Below are positions 8,822 through 18,281 of a stretch of 64,000 nt of DNA, piece by piece. The notes under the pieces are model-generated. The model had not been told where the DNA came from, did no database searches, and saw only the letters and a program-made list of their open reading frames with translations. The DNA comes from an uncultured Alloprevotella sp. (GTDB lineage Bacteria; Bacteroidota; Bacteroidia; Bacteroidales; Bacteroidaceae). A program made the position numbers and the translations under genes. Within the stretch, counting starts at the first letter, position 1, and each line of letters starts with the position of its first letter. The DNA is taken from positions 1 to 64,000 of the forward strand of contig CALUOQ010000006.1 of NCBI GenBank assembly GCA_944322325.1, written 5' to 3'.

Positions 8822-8931
8822 AAAAGCGATACGAGCTTTTTCGGATATAGTAATTCTGAAAAACAATCACACAATGGAGCGGGCGACTTCTCCGAAACGT
8901 CTTCTTAAACTGAAAAGTCAAAAAAGAACAG

Positions 8932-9004
8932 AGCGGAAAACGAGACTCGAACTCGCGACCCCAACCTTGGCAAGGTTGTGCTCTACCAACTGAGCTATTT
9001 CCGC
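8932..9004 (-). tRNA. tRNA-Gly (GCC)
   Basis: 73 nt with a full cloverleaf: acceptor GCGGAAA, D-arm AGCTCAGTTGG, anticodon loop with GCC, T-arm GTTCGAGTC. No CCA is encoded. It is identical to the copy at 9235-9307. Confidence 0.95.
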
Positions 9005-9011
9005 AAGCAAG

Positions 9012-9095
9012 TGAAGAGGAGGAGACTCGAACTCCCACGACACAATTGTCACTACCCCCTCAAAGTAGCGCGTCTACCAATTCCGCCACCTCTCC
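9012..9095 (-). tRNA. tRNA-Leu (GAG)
   Basis: 84-nt class II tRNA with a long variable arm. Anticodon stem CTACT/GGTAG encloses loop TTGAGGG, giving anticodon GAG for CUC/CUU codons. Acceptor GGAGAGG pairs with CCTCTTC (one G-T), discriminator A. Confidence 0.93.
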
Positions 9096-9121
9096 GTCTG
9101 CTTAGTTAAGATGAAACGCTG

Positions 9122-9204
9122 TGCCCAGAACAGGACTCGAACCTGCACGTCATTGCTAACACTAGTACCTGAAACTAGCGCGTCTACCATTCCGCCACCT
9201 GGGC
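9122..9204 (-). tRNA. tRNA-Leu (CAG)
   Basis: 83-nt class II tRNA. Anticodon stem CTAGT/ACTAG encloses TTCAGGT, giving anticodon CAG for CUG codons. Acceptor GCCCAGG pairs with TCTGGGC, discriminator A. Confidence 0.93.
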
Positions 9205-9234
9205 AGTAGATTCACCTTATTAGTCCAATATGTG

Positions 9235-9307
9235 AGCGGAAAACGAGACTCGAACTCGCGACCCCAACCTTGGCAAGGTTGTGCTCTACCAACTGAGCTA
9301 TTTCCGC
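9235..9307 (-). tRNA. tRNA-Gly (GCC), second copy
   Basis: Identical over the full 73 nt to the copy at 8932-9004. It is the first tRNA of the four-gene operon, about 28 nt after the promoter box at 9343-9336. Confidence 0.95.
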
Positions 9308-9335
9308 GGTAAAGCGTTTTCTCTCAAACGCGGTG

Positions 9336-9343
9336 CAAAGATA
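9336..9343 (-). promoter_or_regulatory. Promoter -7 box of the tRNA operon
   Basis: TATCTTTG on the minus strand matches TAnnTTTG and sits about 28 bp before the first tRNA-Gly. Confidence 0.75.
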
Positions 9344-9542
9344 GCGCTTTTTTAATTCGCGGCAAATTTTTGGAGCAAAAAATCGCACCTTTCGCTACAC
9401 TTTTTCTTTCAAGTACAATAACGGGAACAATTAAACTACTGTTTCGCAATTACTTATGTTTTTTCAAAGAAATGCGCGTTCTTATAGGAAAAACGTCTAC
9501 AGCGAAACGTTCGACTGAAGTTCCACAAATGAGAGCCAAAGC
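9344..9542. other. Intergenic gap between tRNA operon and guaA terminator
   Basis: AT-rich sequence with no supported gene. Short frames here lack codon structure and start context. The only readable elements are the tRNA promoter at its left border and the guaA terminator at its right. Confidence 0.5.
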
Positions 9543-9581
9543 AAAGGGTGTGTCATCTCCAAGTGAAACGACACACCCTTT
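9543..9581 (-). terminator. Terminator downstream of guaA
   Basis: A perfect 12-bp stem, AAAGGGTGTGTC (9543-9554) with 9570-9581, and a 15-nt loop, lies 25 bp after the guaA stop. The U tract on the minus strand is short (CTTTGG), so strength is uncertain. Confidence 0.65.
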
Positions 9582-9605
9582 ACTTATATTATCAATAAAT
9601 GACGA

Positions 9606-11129
9606 CTATTCCCACTCGATAGTTGCGGGCGGTTTTGACGAAATATCGTAGCAAACGCGGTTCACTCCTTTGACATGGTTAATAATGTCGTTACTTACCT
9701 TGGCGAGAAATTCGTAGGGAAGATGGGCCCAGTCAGCGGTCATTGCGTCAGTGCTAGTCACAGCACGCAGGGCCACGGCCCGCTCGTATGTGCGCTCATC
9801 GCCCATCACGCCGACACTCTTGATTGGAAGCAGAATGACGCCGGCCTGCCAAACCTGGTCGTACAATCCCCAATCGCGCAAGCCGCGAATGAAAATATCG
9901 TCGGCATCTTGCAGAATACGCACTTTCTCGGGCGTAATATCGCCAAGGATGCGTACCGCCAAACCTGGGCCGGGGAAAGGATGACGAGTAATGAGATGTT
10001 CGGGCATACCCAATTCGCGTCCTACCCGACGAACTTCGTCCTTGAAGAGCCAGCGAAGCGGTTCGCATAGTTTGAGATTCATCTTTTCAGGAAGGCCACC
10101 GACGTTATGGTGACTCTTAATCACTTTTCCAGTGATGTTCAGACTTTCGATGCGATCAGGATAGATGGTCCCTTGAGCCAGCCATTTTGCGTCAGTTATC
10201 TTTTGAGCTTCCGCGTCGAACACATCGATAAAACCTTTACCGATAATTTTTCGCTTTTGTTCTGGATCGGACACACCGGCTAATTCCTGGAAAAATTTCT
10301 CGCTGGCGTCAACTCCGATAACGTTAAGCCCGAGACACTGATAGTCATGGAGTACACAGCTGAACTCGTTCTTGCGCAACATACCGTGGTCCACAAAAAT
10401 ACAAGTCAGGTTCTTACCGATGGCTCGGTTGAGCAAAACGGCAGCAACGGAGGAGTCTACACCGCCGCTCAGTCCGAGAATAACTCGGTCATCACCAAGC
10501 TGTTCTTTCAACTCGGCCACGGTTGTTTCGACAAACGATGCCGAACTCCAGTCCTGACGACTCCCGCAGATATCTACTACGAAATTCTTCAGAAGCAATG
10601 TGCCTTGAACCGTATGGAACACTTCGGGATGGAACTGCACGCCCCACAAAGGTTCTCCATCAGCCTGATAGGCTGCGTACTTCACCTTATCGGTCGATGC
10701 AATGACGTGGAAATTCTCAGGAATAGCGGTAATGGTGTCGCCATGGCTCATCCACACTTGTGAATGAGGGTCGAATCCTTTGAAAAGAGGGTTCTCATGG
10801 TCAAATTCAGCTAAATTGGCACGACCATATTCACGGCTGCCGGCCGGTTCGACGCGCCCCCCGTATGTCTGTGCCATATATTGGGCACCGTAACAGATGC
10901 CCAATATAGGATAGCGGCCGCGAATACGGCTCAGGTCAACTTTGAAGGCCTCTGGGTCGTACACGCTGTACGGCGAACCGCTCAGGATGACACCAATGAC
11001 CGACGGGTCGTCATGCGGGAACTTGTTGTAAGGCAGAATCTCGCAGAACGTGTCGAGCTCGCGTACGCGCCGACCTATGAGCTGGGTGGTCTGCGAACCG
11101 AAGTCGAGGATGATGATTTTCTGTTGCAT
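9606..11129 (-). CDS. guaA: GMP synthase (glutamine-hydrolysing)
   Basis: 507 residues, normal family length. It converts XMP, glutamine and ATP to GMP, the last step of guanine nucleotide synthesis, in the cytoplasm. The N-terminal class I glutamine amidotransferase has the nucleophile Cys in GICYGAQ and a downstream His/Glu (VQFHPEVFH). The ATP-pyrophosphatase domain has the P-loop [10 protein letters not shown]. The C-terminal dimerisation domain ends in PPATIEWE, the usual GuaA tail. A TATCTTTG box at 11169-11162 gives it its own promoter right at the 3' end of the upstream nucleotidyltransferase gene, and a hairpin terminator follows. Confidence 0.98.
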   Translation of the reverse strand: MQQKIIILDFGSQTTQLIGRRVRELDTFCEILPYNKFPHDDPSVIGVILSGSPYSVYDPEAFKVDLSRIRGRYPILGICYGAQYMAQTYGGRVEPAGSREYGRANLAEFDHENPLFKGFDPHSQVWMSHGDTITAIPENFHVIASTDKVKYAAYQADGEPLWGVQFHPEVFHTVQGTLLLKNFVVDICGSRQDWSSASFVETTVAELKEQLGDDRVILGLSGGVDSSVAAVLLNRAIGKNLTCIFVDHGMLRKNEFSCVLHDYQCLGLNVIGVDASEKFFQELAGVSDPEQKRKIIGKGFIDVFDAEAQKITDAKWLAQGTIYPDRIESLNITGKVIKSHHNVGGLPEKMNLKLCEPLRWLFKDEVRRVGRELGMPEHLITRHPFPGPGLAVRILGDITPEKVRILQDADDIFIRGLRDWGLYDQVWQAGVILLPIKSVGVMGDERTYERAVALRAVTSTDAMTADWAHLPYEFLAKVSNDIINHVKGVNRVCYDISSKPPATIEWE

Positions 11130-11161
11130 GTATGATTGAATTACATATACGTATGAAAACG

Positions 11162-11169
11162 CAAAGATA
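11162..11169 (-). promoter_or_regulatory. Promoter -7 box of guaA
   Basis: TATCTTTG on the minus strand, about 32 bp before the guaA ATG and only a few bases after the stop of the preceding gene (11173). Confidence 0.75.
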
Positions 11170-11172
11170 CGA

Positions 11173-11904
11173 TTAATTTTCTTTTTGACCGGTGATAAAC
11201 TGCTCGGCAGCCTCCAATGAATCCTGTTTTCCTACATCCAGAAGTCGAAGTCCGGAAACGGGTAAGGCCCGAATCGCGATGCGGTCACACACGGCCAGGT
11301 AGAAATCAATAATTGAAAACCGCGATGGCCATGTGTCCATGAGGGGAAACATCTCGGGAGCTACAACCTGTATGCCCGAATAGGCCCATTTTCGGCAACG
11401 CGCCGGGTCGAGCCTTTTATACGGCGACCGGACCTCGCCTGTTTGCAGATTCGTCCAGCCGACAAGGCGCTGCTCGTCATCAAACAGCAGGTAACGCTGC
11501 GTGGCACGCTGACTGACCAGCAGGACAGTCTCGCCAATATAACCATCAGCCATCTTGCGCAAATCAGCATTGCTCAAAATGTCCACATTGTGCGTCAGGA
11601 CAGGACTATCGGTCCCCATCAGCGAAAGCGCTTTACGCAAGCCGCCCCCCGTGTCCAGCAATTCTTCGCGCTCGTTGGAAAGGAACACACGCAGGCCGAA
11701 ATCGTGCGTAGCAAGATAGTTCTCGATTTGGTCGGCAAAGTGGTGGACATTGACCACGACCTCTTCAAAGCCTGCATCGCGCAGCTTATTTAACTGATGC
11801 GCCAGCAAGGGAATTCCCCTCACCGGAACCAGCGCTTTGGGCATATGGTCGGTCAGTGGCTTCAAGCGTGTCCCCAATCCTGCCGCAAATATCATGGCTT
11901 TCAT
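11173..11904 (-). CDS. MurU-like sugar-phosphate nucleotidyltransferase
   Basis: 243 residues from ATG 11904 ([18 protein letters not shown]). This start overlaps the GH92 stop by ATGA; a longer form from 11934 would run further into the GH92 gene and is less likely. The GxGTRLxPLT nucleotide-binding loop, the PKALVPV motif and HNVDILS are those of NDP-sugar pyrophosphorylases. Similar short proteins act as MurNAc-1-phosphate uridylyltransferase (MurU) in cell-wall recycling, or make NDP-sugars such as GDP-D-glycero-manno-heptose. The usual AmgK-type kinase partner is not adjacent. Coupling to two glycosidase genes suggests sugar salvage, but the substrate cannot be read. Confidence 0.85.
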   Translation of the reverse strand: MKAMIFAAGLGTRLKPLTDHMPKALVPVRGIPLLAHQLNKLRDAGFEEVVVNVHHFADQIENYLATHDFGLRVFLSNEREELLDTGGGLRKALSLMGTDSPVLTHNVDILSNADLRKMADGYIGETVLLVSQRATQRYLLFDDEQRLVGWTNLQTGEVRSPYKRLDPARCRKWAYSGIQVVAPEMFPLMDTWPSRFSIIDFYLAVCDRIAIRALPVSGLRLLDVGKQDSLEAAEQFITGQKEN

Positions 11905-14147
11905 CGCAAGACGGTCGGGTTGTTCTGCGGCCATGTGGATTCGTCGGTTCCGAAATCGGAAGGGCGGTCAGTCATTTGAAATTCCAGCGTACCGCCACGT
12001 TGTATGTCTGCGAAATCTATATACGTTTTGTCATAAGGCTTCCCATTCAAACGTACACTCTTCACATAAATATGACGCTCGTCATTTCCGCGAACAATGA
12101 CGCGGAACGTGCGCCCGTTACCCACATTGAGCGTAGCTTCCTCAACCACGGGACTGCCTATGACGAAGCACCCTCCCATCGGGTCGACCGGATAGAACCC
12201 CATTGCAGACAGAACGTACCACGCGGACATTTGTCCGGCGTCCTCATTACCGCACAGACCGTCAGGAGCATCAGCGTAAAACTCGCGGAGAATGCGACGA
12301 ACCCACTCGGCGGTACGCCATTGTTTACCTATATAGTTATAAAGATAGACGACGTGATGGCTCGGCTCATTTCCATGGGCGTATTGACCAACAAGGCCAG
12401 AGATGTCGGGATTGGCATTAGGTCCCAAATCGGACGAAGCGAGAAACAGGCTGTCAAGGCGGGTTTCAAACGTTTCACGACCGCCTACTAATCGAATAAG
12501 TCCTGCAACATCGTGCGGAACCAACCACAAATACTGCCAAGGGGTACCTTCGGTAAAATCCTCAGTCTGATAACCGGGATTGAATTCACCCGGACGGAAA
12601 CTGCCATCCAGCCTCCTGCCACGGAAAAAACCGGTAGTGGCGTCGTACAACTTTGCATAACAACGGCTCAAACTATCATAGCGGCCAGCATCAGCCGTCT
12701 GTCCCAACAAACGCGCCACACGGGCAGCCCCCGCGTAGGCTACGTAATTCTCAAGACTAATGGAAACACTTTCTCTCACTTTATCACATGGGACGTATCC
12801 TATACTGTTCAGATATTTCAAGCCGCGGAATGACTGACCCAATGACTGCTTGATGGCGGCGTAGGCCGTAGGAATGTCGTCAACAAACCCTTTCATACAG
12901 AGATCTGCCAACACCGGGACGGCAGGACTGCCAACCATACATCCCGTTTCGCTACTCATCAGAGGCCATATCGGCAGAAAGCCCTGTTCTTTGCTGGCGT
13001 TTACAAGCGAAGACGCAAAATCGTGCTGGCGCTCAGGACAAATGAGTGAAAAAAGCGGATGTGTACCTCGATAAGTATCCCACAACGAGAAAGTTGTATA
13101 ATTTTGGAAATCTGCTCCTTGTTTGACTTCGCCATCCATGCCACGATAATCCCCGTTGCAGTCGTTGTAAAGCGTCGGATGGATCATGGTATGATAAAGC
13201 GAAGTATAAAAAATTCGCCGCTCACGCTCCGTAGACAATGTGGCTTTAATACGGTTCAATGCGTCATCCCAGGCCTGAAGTGCAGCTTGCCGGGTTTGTG
13301 TAAAATCAGAACCAGGCAGTTCAGTCGTAAGATTAGCCATGGCATTCTCGACGCTAACCGCAGAAAGCGCAACTTTCACACCGACAACCGTATCGTTAGA
13401 CGTGTCAAAATAAGCCAATCCATAGCTGCGAGGGGACTGAATTGCATCACCCGCCACAACACTGTCGCGCGCAGACACTTGCCAGCGCTTCATCGGTCGC
13501 GTGAAGCGAATGACGAAATACAGTTGGCGACGCGGGGCCCACCCTCGCGAAAAACGATGACCGACAACCGTAGAGTCATTCAGGCGTCGCAGTTCACAAT
13601 CGGTAGACTTGTTCCAGCCAATGCCGTTCTCAAGGTCAATAACCACACGCGCATCAGCCCCTTCGGGATACACGTATTGCTGAAAAGCCACCCGTTGCGT
13701 CGCAGTCATACGGGCCCATACGCCGTAGCGTTCCAAGAATACAGCATAGTAACCCGGTTCACAATACTCACGGTCATGACTGTACGTGGAATAAAATCCA
13801 GTTTGCATGTCCGTTGTATCTCCCTTTTGCATCCGCACGTCACCCACCACAGGCATTAACGACACATCTCCCAGATCCGCACAACCCGTGCCGCTCAGGT
13901 GAAGTTGTCCGAAACCGCGTATCGTATTGTCACTTTGATGGTAACCAGAGCACCAGTCCCAACCGTCTGTCATCTGCGTAGGCCCGGTAGTTACGAATCC
14001 AAAGGGAACACATGCACCTACAAAAACGTGGCCGTGCCCACCAGAGCCGATAAAGGGATCAACATAATCGGTCAAACGCTGTTTGGCCGACAGGGTTGAC
14101 GTCGCACATAACAGTGCACATAAAGTTCTTAATACTAATCGTCGCAT
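11901..14147 (-). CDS. GH92 family alpha-mannosidase
   Basis: 748 residues with a signal peptide (MRRLVLRTLCALLCATSTLSA), so it is exported. The N-terminal beta-sandwich begins DYVDPFIGSGGHGHVF and PFGFVTTGPTQ, and the catalytic (alpha/alpha)6 domain ends with GNEPSHHVVYLYNY and GNEDAGQMSAWYVLSAMGFYP, all hallmark GH92 blocks. GH92 enzymes are calcium-dependent, inverting exo-acting alpha-mannosidases that trim N-glycans or yeast mannan. The gene starts 6 bp after the GH5 gene and overlaps the nucleotidyltransferase start. Linkage preference (alpha-1,2 or other) cannot be decided from sequence alone. Confidence 0.93.
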   Translation of the reverse strand: MRRLVLRTLCALLCATSTLSAKQRLTDYVDPFIGSGGHGHVFVGACVPFGFVTTGPTQMTDGWDWCSGYHQSDNTIRGFGQLHLSGTGCADLGDVSLMPVVGDVRMQKGDTTDMQTGFYSTYSHDREYCEPGYYAVFLERYGVWARMTATQRVAFQQYVYPEGADARVVIDLENGIGWNKSTDCELRRLNDSTVVGHRFSRGWAPRRQLYFVIRFTRPMKRWQVSARDSVVAGDAIQSPRSYGLAYFDTSNDTVVGVKVALSAVSVENAMANLTTELPGSDFTQTRQAALQAWDDALNRIKATLSTERERRIFYTSLYHTMIHPTLYNDCNGDYRGMDGEVKQGADFQNYTTFSLWDTYRGTHPLFSLICPERQHDFASSLVNASKEQGFLPIWPLMSSETGCMVGSPAVPVLADLCMKGFVDDIPTAYAAIKQSLGQSFRGLKYLNSIGYVPCDKVRESVSISLENYVAYAGAARVARLLGQTADAGRYDSLSRCYAKLYDATTGFFRGRRLDGSFRPGEFNPGYQTEDFTEGTPWQYLWLVPHDVAGLIRLVGGRETFETRLDSLFLASSDLGPNANPDISGLVGQYAHGNEPSHHVVYLYNYIGKQWRTAEWVRRILREFYADAPDGLCGNEDAGQMSAWYVLSAMGFYPVDPMGGCFVIGSPVVEEATLNVGNGRTFRVIVRGNDERHIYVKSVRLNGKPYDKTYIDFADIQRGGTLEFQMTDRPSDFGTDESTWPQNNPTVLR

Positions 14148-14153
14148 CGCTTA

Positions 14154-15506
14154 CTATTCTTTTATGCGCTGAATGGTTGTTTCTATAATCTTCAGCGTCG
14201 AGTCGTCTGTATCAAATACTGAATACCATCCTTGCATCTCATGAGGAGGGTCGCACATATACGGTGCGCCAGGATGCCAAGTGGCACTGTCAGCTTCGGC
14301 TTCGCCACCCCACCCCCAGAAGTTACACCCGACAAATACGCCGTTGCGGGCCTTACTCTCTGTCAGCTGATCGAAAACAAATTGATAGTACGCATCGCGG
14401 CTGTCCGTACGGACTTCGCGATGACGACTATTAAAATCACGCGGATAGCCGAACTCCTCAAGCACAAGCGGTTTGTCAGCCTTTTCTGCCATACGCACGT
14501 GCATGTCTATGTATTCCTTTGTCCGCAAATAAGCGTTAGGCAAATCCTCGAAGAGTCGATCTTCAGCTACCCACTGCCAGTTGCGCGGCCAAATATGGAT
14601 AGTGTAATAATCCACATTAAGGTCGTTGTGAATACGTTCGCACAAGTCTGCATCGCTTTCGCAGCCATAAAACCCTTCACTACCGGTAGAAACCAAATGA
14701 TTCGGATCGATACTTTTGATTAAGGCAGCAGTCCGGGCAATCCATCGGGCAAAATTTTCTTTAGCTGCTTTGCTGAACGGACGTGGCTCATTGCAGACTT
14801 GCCACGCCATTATTGTCGGGTCGTCTTTATAGGCTTTACCTGTAAGTGTATTCGTACGTCCGACGATGGCGCGTACAAAATCATAAAACAACTGCTGGGC
14901 TTTTTCGTCTGAAGCAAAGGCGGCGGCATAGCGCACGTAATTGTTGTATCCCTCACCCAGCGAATTGGGCGATTGCCCGTGGCCGGTCTGGTTCAGATAG
15001 AAGCCATAGCCCCCGCTCCAGTCCCACGAGTTGGTCAGATAGAAGACCCCGACCATATCTCGCTTGGCCATCTCGACCAGCAGGTAGTCCAGACCACGCA
15101 ACAGCGTATCGTTCAAAACACCCGGCCTCTCCTGTAAATAAGGTCTCACGGTATTGGCGCTGTCGCTGCCCGTGTCTGCACCTACTAGAATACGTAAATT
15201 GTCAATCCCCATGGCTTGCAAGCGATCCAGTTCACGACCAAGACGTTCCCGGTCGCCACCTTGTCCCTCTGAAGCCAGAATGGGAGCATACCACAAGTTT
15301 GTGCCCACATAATAATAAGGAGAACCGTCACGCATCAGGTGACCATTTGAAACCCGAATAAACGATTGTGCTTCCGCCGGGATGCCCCAGCATGTCAGAC
15401 ACAGCATTAGAAAAGCACATGTCCTTCCGAACCATTGCGAAACGCACCAATGGATAGATGTCAAGGCCGAATTAGTAGGATGAAGATTAGCCATTCTGTT
15501 TTTCAT
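14154..15506 (-). CDS. GH5 family endo-beta-mannanase-like glycosidase
   Basis: 450 residues. The N-terminus has about 25 polar residues before a hydrophobic signal segment (CAFLMLCLTCWGIPAEAQ), so a later start, for example at the Met in FLMLC, cannot be excluded. The mature protein begins FIRVSNGHLMRDGSPYYYVG, as in GH5 subfamily 7 mannanases. The acid/base Glu lies in WQVCNEPRP and the nucleophile Glu in LEEFGYPRD, so the active site is complete. GH5_7 enzymes cut beta-1,4-mannan or glucomannan inside the chain. It sits 10 bp after metH and 6 bp before the GH92 gene. Confidence 0.85.
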   Translation of the reverse strand: MKNRMANLHPTNSALTSIHWCVSQWFGRTCAFLMLCLTCWGIPAEAQSFIRVSNGHLMRDGSPYYYVGTNLWYAPILASEGQGGDRERLGRELDRLQAMGIDNLRILVGADTGSDSANTVRPYLQERPGVLNDTLLRGLDYLLVEMAKRDMVGVFYLTNSWDWSGGYGFYLNQTGHGQSPNSLGEGYNNYVRYAAAFASDEKAQQLFYDFVRAIVGRTNTLTGKAYKDDPTIMAWQVCNEPRPFSKAAKENFARWIARTAALIKSIDPNHLVSTGSEGFYGCESDADLCERIHNDLNVDYYTIHIWPRNWQWVAEDRLFEDLPNAYLRTKEYIDMHVRMAEKADKPLVLEEFGYPRDFNSRHREVRTDSRDAYYQFVFDQLTESKARNGVFVGCNFWGWGGEAEADSATWHPGAPYMCDPPHEMQGWYSVFDTDDSTLKIIETTIQRIKE

Positions 15507-15516
15507 CGCCGATAGA

Positions 15517-18267
15517 TTAAAATAGTTTTAACTTGTTTTGGCGAGCCTCACTGAGCGTAACCATTTGCGGATTACGCTGCATGTAATTCTCGCAGAGTAT
15601 TTTATTCTCTTTCGTAAGTTGCGCCATGAAATCCGCCGCGCTGCCAGGATGCATCAGCCGGGCAGCCACCGGAACAACCTGCGACGCATCTTTCGTCCAT
15701 ACAACGGGACCATCATAAACCGGCACCAGTTTCAACGCGGTATGTAGCCGACTGGTCGTAGCGCCACCGATAAGAACGGGAATACGTATGCCCGCATTAC
15801 GTAAGGCAACGACCGTATGCTCCATTTCATCCAGACTAGGCGTAATCAGTCCACTCAGACCAATCAAATCTGCCTTTTCTCGCTGGACGGCCTCGACAAT
15901 CGTTTCGGCCGGGCACATCACGCCGAGGTCCACTACTTCGTAACCATTACAAGCAAGCACCACGCCCACGATGTTCTTTCCGATGTCGTGAACGTCCCCC
16001 TTAACTGTCGCCAATAATACTTTTCCGGCAGTTTGTCCCGCAACTTTTTCTTTCTCTATAAAAGGTTGCAGGAAAGTCACGGCGTGCTTCATGGTCCGCG
16101 CGGTCTTGACCACTTGCGGAAGAAACATCTTTCCCGCTCCAAATAACTCCCCGACACGATTCATGGCGTCCATGAGCGGACCTTCGATAAGGTCAACTGC
16201 ATGTGGATAGCGTTCGAGCGCTTCCGTCAGGTCATGGTCCAAATAGTCAGTGACACCTTTCATCAGCGAGTAGGAAAGCCGCTCTTCAACGGATTGAATC
16301 CGCCAATTGTCTGTGGCTTCGGCATTCGATTGACTGGACCGCGCCTCTTCATCTTTCACCTGCTCCGCCAGACCAATGAGCCGCTCTGCTGCATCAGGAC
16401 GACGACACAGAATGGCGTCCTCAATAATTTGCAACCTGTCAGCAGGTATATCGGAATAAAGTACGGACGTAGCTGGATTGACAATGCCCATGTCCATGCC
16501 AGCCGCGATGGCATGATAAAGAAATACGGCGTGCATGGCTTCCCTTATGTAATTATTGCCACGGAATGCGAACGAAAGATTGCTCACCCCTCCACTCACG
16601 TGTGCTCCAGGCAAATGCTGACGTATCCAAGCCGTGGCTCGGATAAAGTCTAAGGCATAACTATCGTGTTCGGCCATTCCCGTACAGATAGCAAGTACGT
16701 TCGGGTCGAAAATAAGGTCGGTCGGCGGTAAACCGGCTTTCTCCGTCAATAAACGATAGGCGCGATCACATATCTCGATGCGACGCTCGTATGTATCAGC
16801 CTGCCCTCTTTCGTCAAAAGCCATCACCACCACAGCAGCACCGAATCGCTTCAATTCCGCAGCGTGCTCAAGAAAAACAGTTTCGCCCTCTTTCAGCGAT
16901 ATGGAGTTGACAATACATTTTCCCTGGACCGAGCGCAAAGCCGCTTGGACCACACTCCACTTCGAGGAGTCAATCATGAAAGGAACGCGGGCTACGTCAG
17001 GTTCGGCAGCCAGCAACCGCAGGAAATGAACCATTTCACGTTCCGTGTCGAGCAGGCCGTCGTCCATATTGATGTCAAGCACTTGCGCTCCATCCTCGAC
17101 CTGACGGCGAGCGATACCCACTGCATCCTCATATCGCTGTTCCTTTATCAGGCGGAGAAAGCGACGTGAACCGGCCACGTTACAGCGTTCACCGATATTG
17201 ATGAAATTATTTTCCGGGCGCACTTCCAGTCGCTCAAGCCCGGAAAGCCACAAATGAGAACTTCGGGAAACCGGTTGACGAGGTGGCAAATAGTGGCCGT
17301 CAGCATCATGTACCAACTTCTCAAACTCCGCGATATACCGGTCCGTCGTGCCACAACATCCGCCGATGATATTCACCAACCTCTCGTCGACATAGGTTTT
17401 CATCTCGCGGGCCATTTCTACCGGACCTTGGTCATACTGTCCCAGCGCGTTAGGCAAACCTGCATTAGGATAAGCCGAGACATAGAACGGAGCCTCAGCC
17501 GCAAGTCGCTCAATGAGCGGCTTCATATCGGCAGCACCGAATGAGCAATTCAGTCCGATAGAAAATAGTGGAGCGTGCATTACGGAAGTCAACAGCGCCT
17601 CGATGGTCTGCCCGGAAAGAGTGCGCCCACCGCGGTCCGCCACAGTAGCCGAAAGCATCAGCGGGACCGTACGCCCCGTGCGCTGCATGGATTGCACAGC
17701 GGCATCGATTGCTGCCTTTGCATTCAGTGTGTCGAAAAAGGTTTCCAGCAGTAACGCGTCGACTCCGCCTTCTAACAAAGCCTCAATCTGCTCAGCATAG
17801 GCCTCGGCCAACTCATCGTAAGTCAAGGAACGGTATGCCGGATCATTCACATCCGGGCTCATCGAACACATCTTGTTGGTCGGGCCTACCGAACCTGCTA
17901 CAAAACGTGGTTTTTCCGGGGTAGAATAAGCCTCGGCCACGCGGCGTGCCAATCGGGCAGCCTCGCGGTTCAGTTCCGCGCAGATACCCTCACAATGATA
18001 ATCAGCCTGCGAAATTCGCTGTGCGCTGAACGTATTGGTCTCTATGATGTCGGCCCCAGCTTCAAGGTATTTGCGATGTACGTCAACTACGAGATCTGGC
18101 CGCGTAAGCGTAAGCAAGTCGTTGTCCCCTTTCAATTGTCCGGGAATGTCGCCAAAACGTTTCCCGCGATAATCCTGTTCAGTAAGGCCGAAGCGCTGGA
18201 ACATGGTTCCCATAGCTCCGTCGAGAATGAGGATACGTTGGCGTATGATGTCCGATAACTTCTGCAT
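15517..18267 (-). CDS. metH: Cobalamin-dependent methionine synthase lacking the reactivation domain
   Basis: 916 residues against about 1230 for E. coli MetH. Modules in order: homocysteine-binding barrel (DGAMGTMFQRFG near the start, zinc Cys in GLNCSFG and the GGCCGTT pair), pterin-binding barrel (ENFINIGERCNVAGSRRF), cobalamin cap, and cobalamin-binding Rossmann domain with KGDVHDIGKNI, whose His ligates cobalt. It transfers methyl from methyl-tetrahydrofolate to homocysteine. The C-terminal S-adenosylmethionine-dependent reactivation domain is absent: the chain ends after VTLSEARQNKLKLF. A separate activation protein elsewhere is likely in Bacteroidota. The gene starts 14 bp after smpB, and no cobalamin riboswitch is visible directly upstream. 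Confidence 0.95.
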   Translation of the reverse strand: MQKLSDIIRQRILILDGAMGTMFQRFGLTEQDYRGKRFGDIPGQLKGDNDLLTLTRPDLVVDVHRKYLEAGADIIETNTFSAQRISQADYHCEGICAELNREAARLARRVAEAYSTPEKPRFVAGSVGPTNKMCSMSPDVNDPAYRSLTYDELAEAYAEQIEALLEGGVDALLLETFFDTLNAKAAIDAAVQSMQRTGRTVPLMLSATVADRGGRTLSGQTIEALLTSVMHAPLFSIGLNCSFGAADMKPLIERLAAEAPFYVSAYPNAGLPNALGQYDQGPVEMAREMKTYVDERLVNIIGGCCGTTDRYIAEFEKLVHDADGHYLPPRQPVSRSSHLWLSGLERLEVRPENNFINIGERCNVAGSRRFLRLIKEQRYEDAVGIARRQVEDGAQVLDINMDDGLLDTEREMVHFLRLLAAEPDVARVPFMIDSSKWSVVQAALRSVQGKCIVNSISLKEGETVFLEHAAELKRFGAAVVVMAFDERGQADTYERRIEICDRAYRLLTEKAGLPPTDLIFDPNVLAICTGMAEHDSYALDFIRATAWIRQHLPGAHVSGGVSNLSFAFRGNNYIREAMHAVFLYHAIAAGMDMGIVNPATSVLYSDIPADRLQIIEDAILCRRPDAAERLIGLAEQVKDEEARSSQSNAEATDNWRIQSVEERLSYSLMKGVTDYLDHDLTEALERYPHAVDLIEGPLMDAMNRVGELFGAGKMFLPQVVKTARTMKHAVTFLQPFIEKEKVAGQTAGKVLLATVKGDVHDIGKNIVGVVLACNGYEVVDLGVMCPAETIVEAVQREKADLIGLSGLITPSLDEMEHTVVALRNAGIRIPVLIGGATTSRLHTALKLVPVYDGPVVWTKDASQVVPVAARLMHPGSAADFMAQLTKENKILCENYMQRNPQMVTLSEARQNKLKLF

Positions 18268-18281
18268 CGTATCACAAAGAT

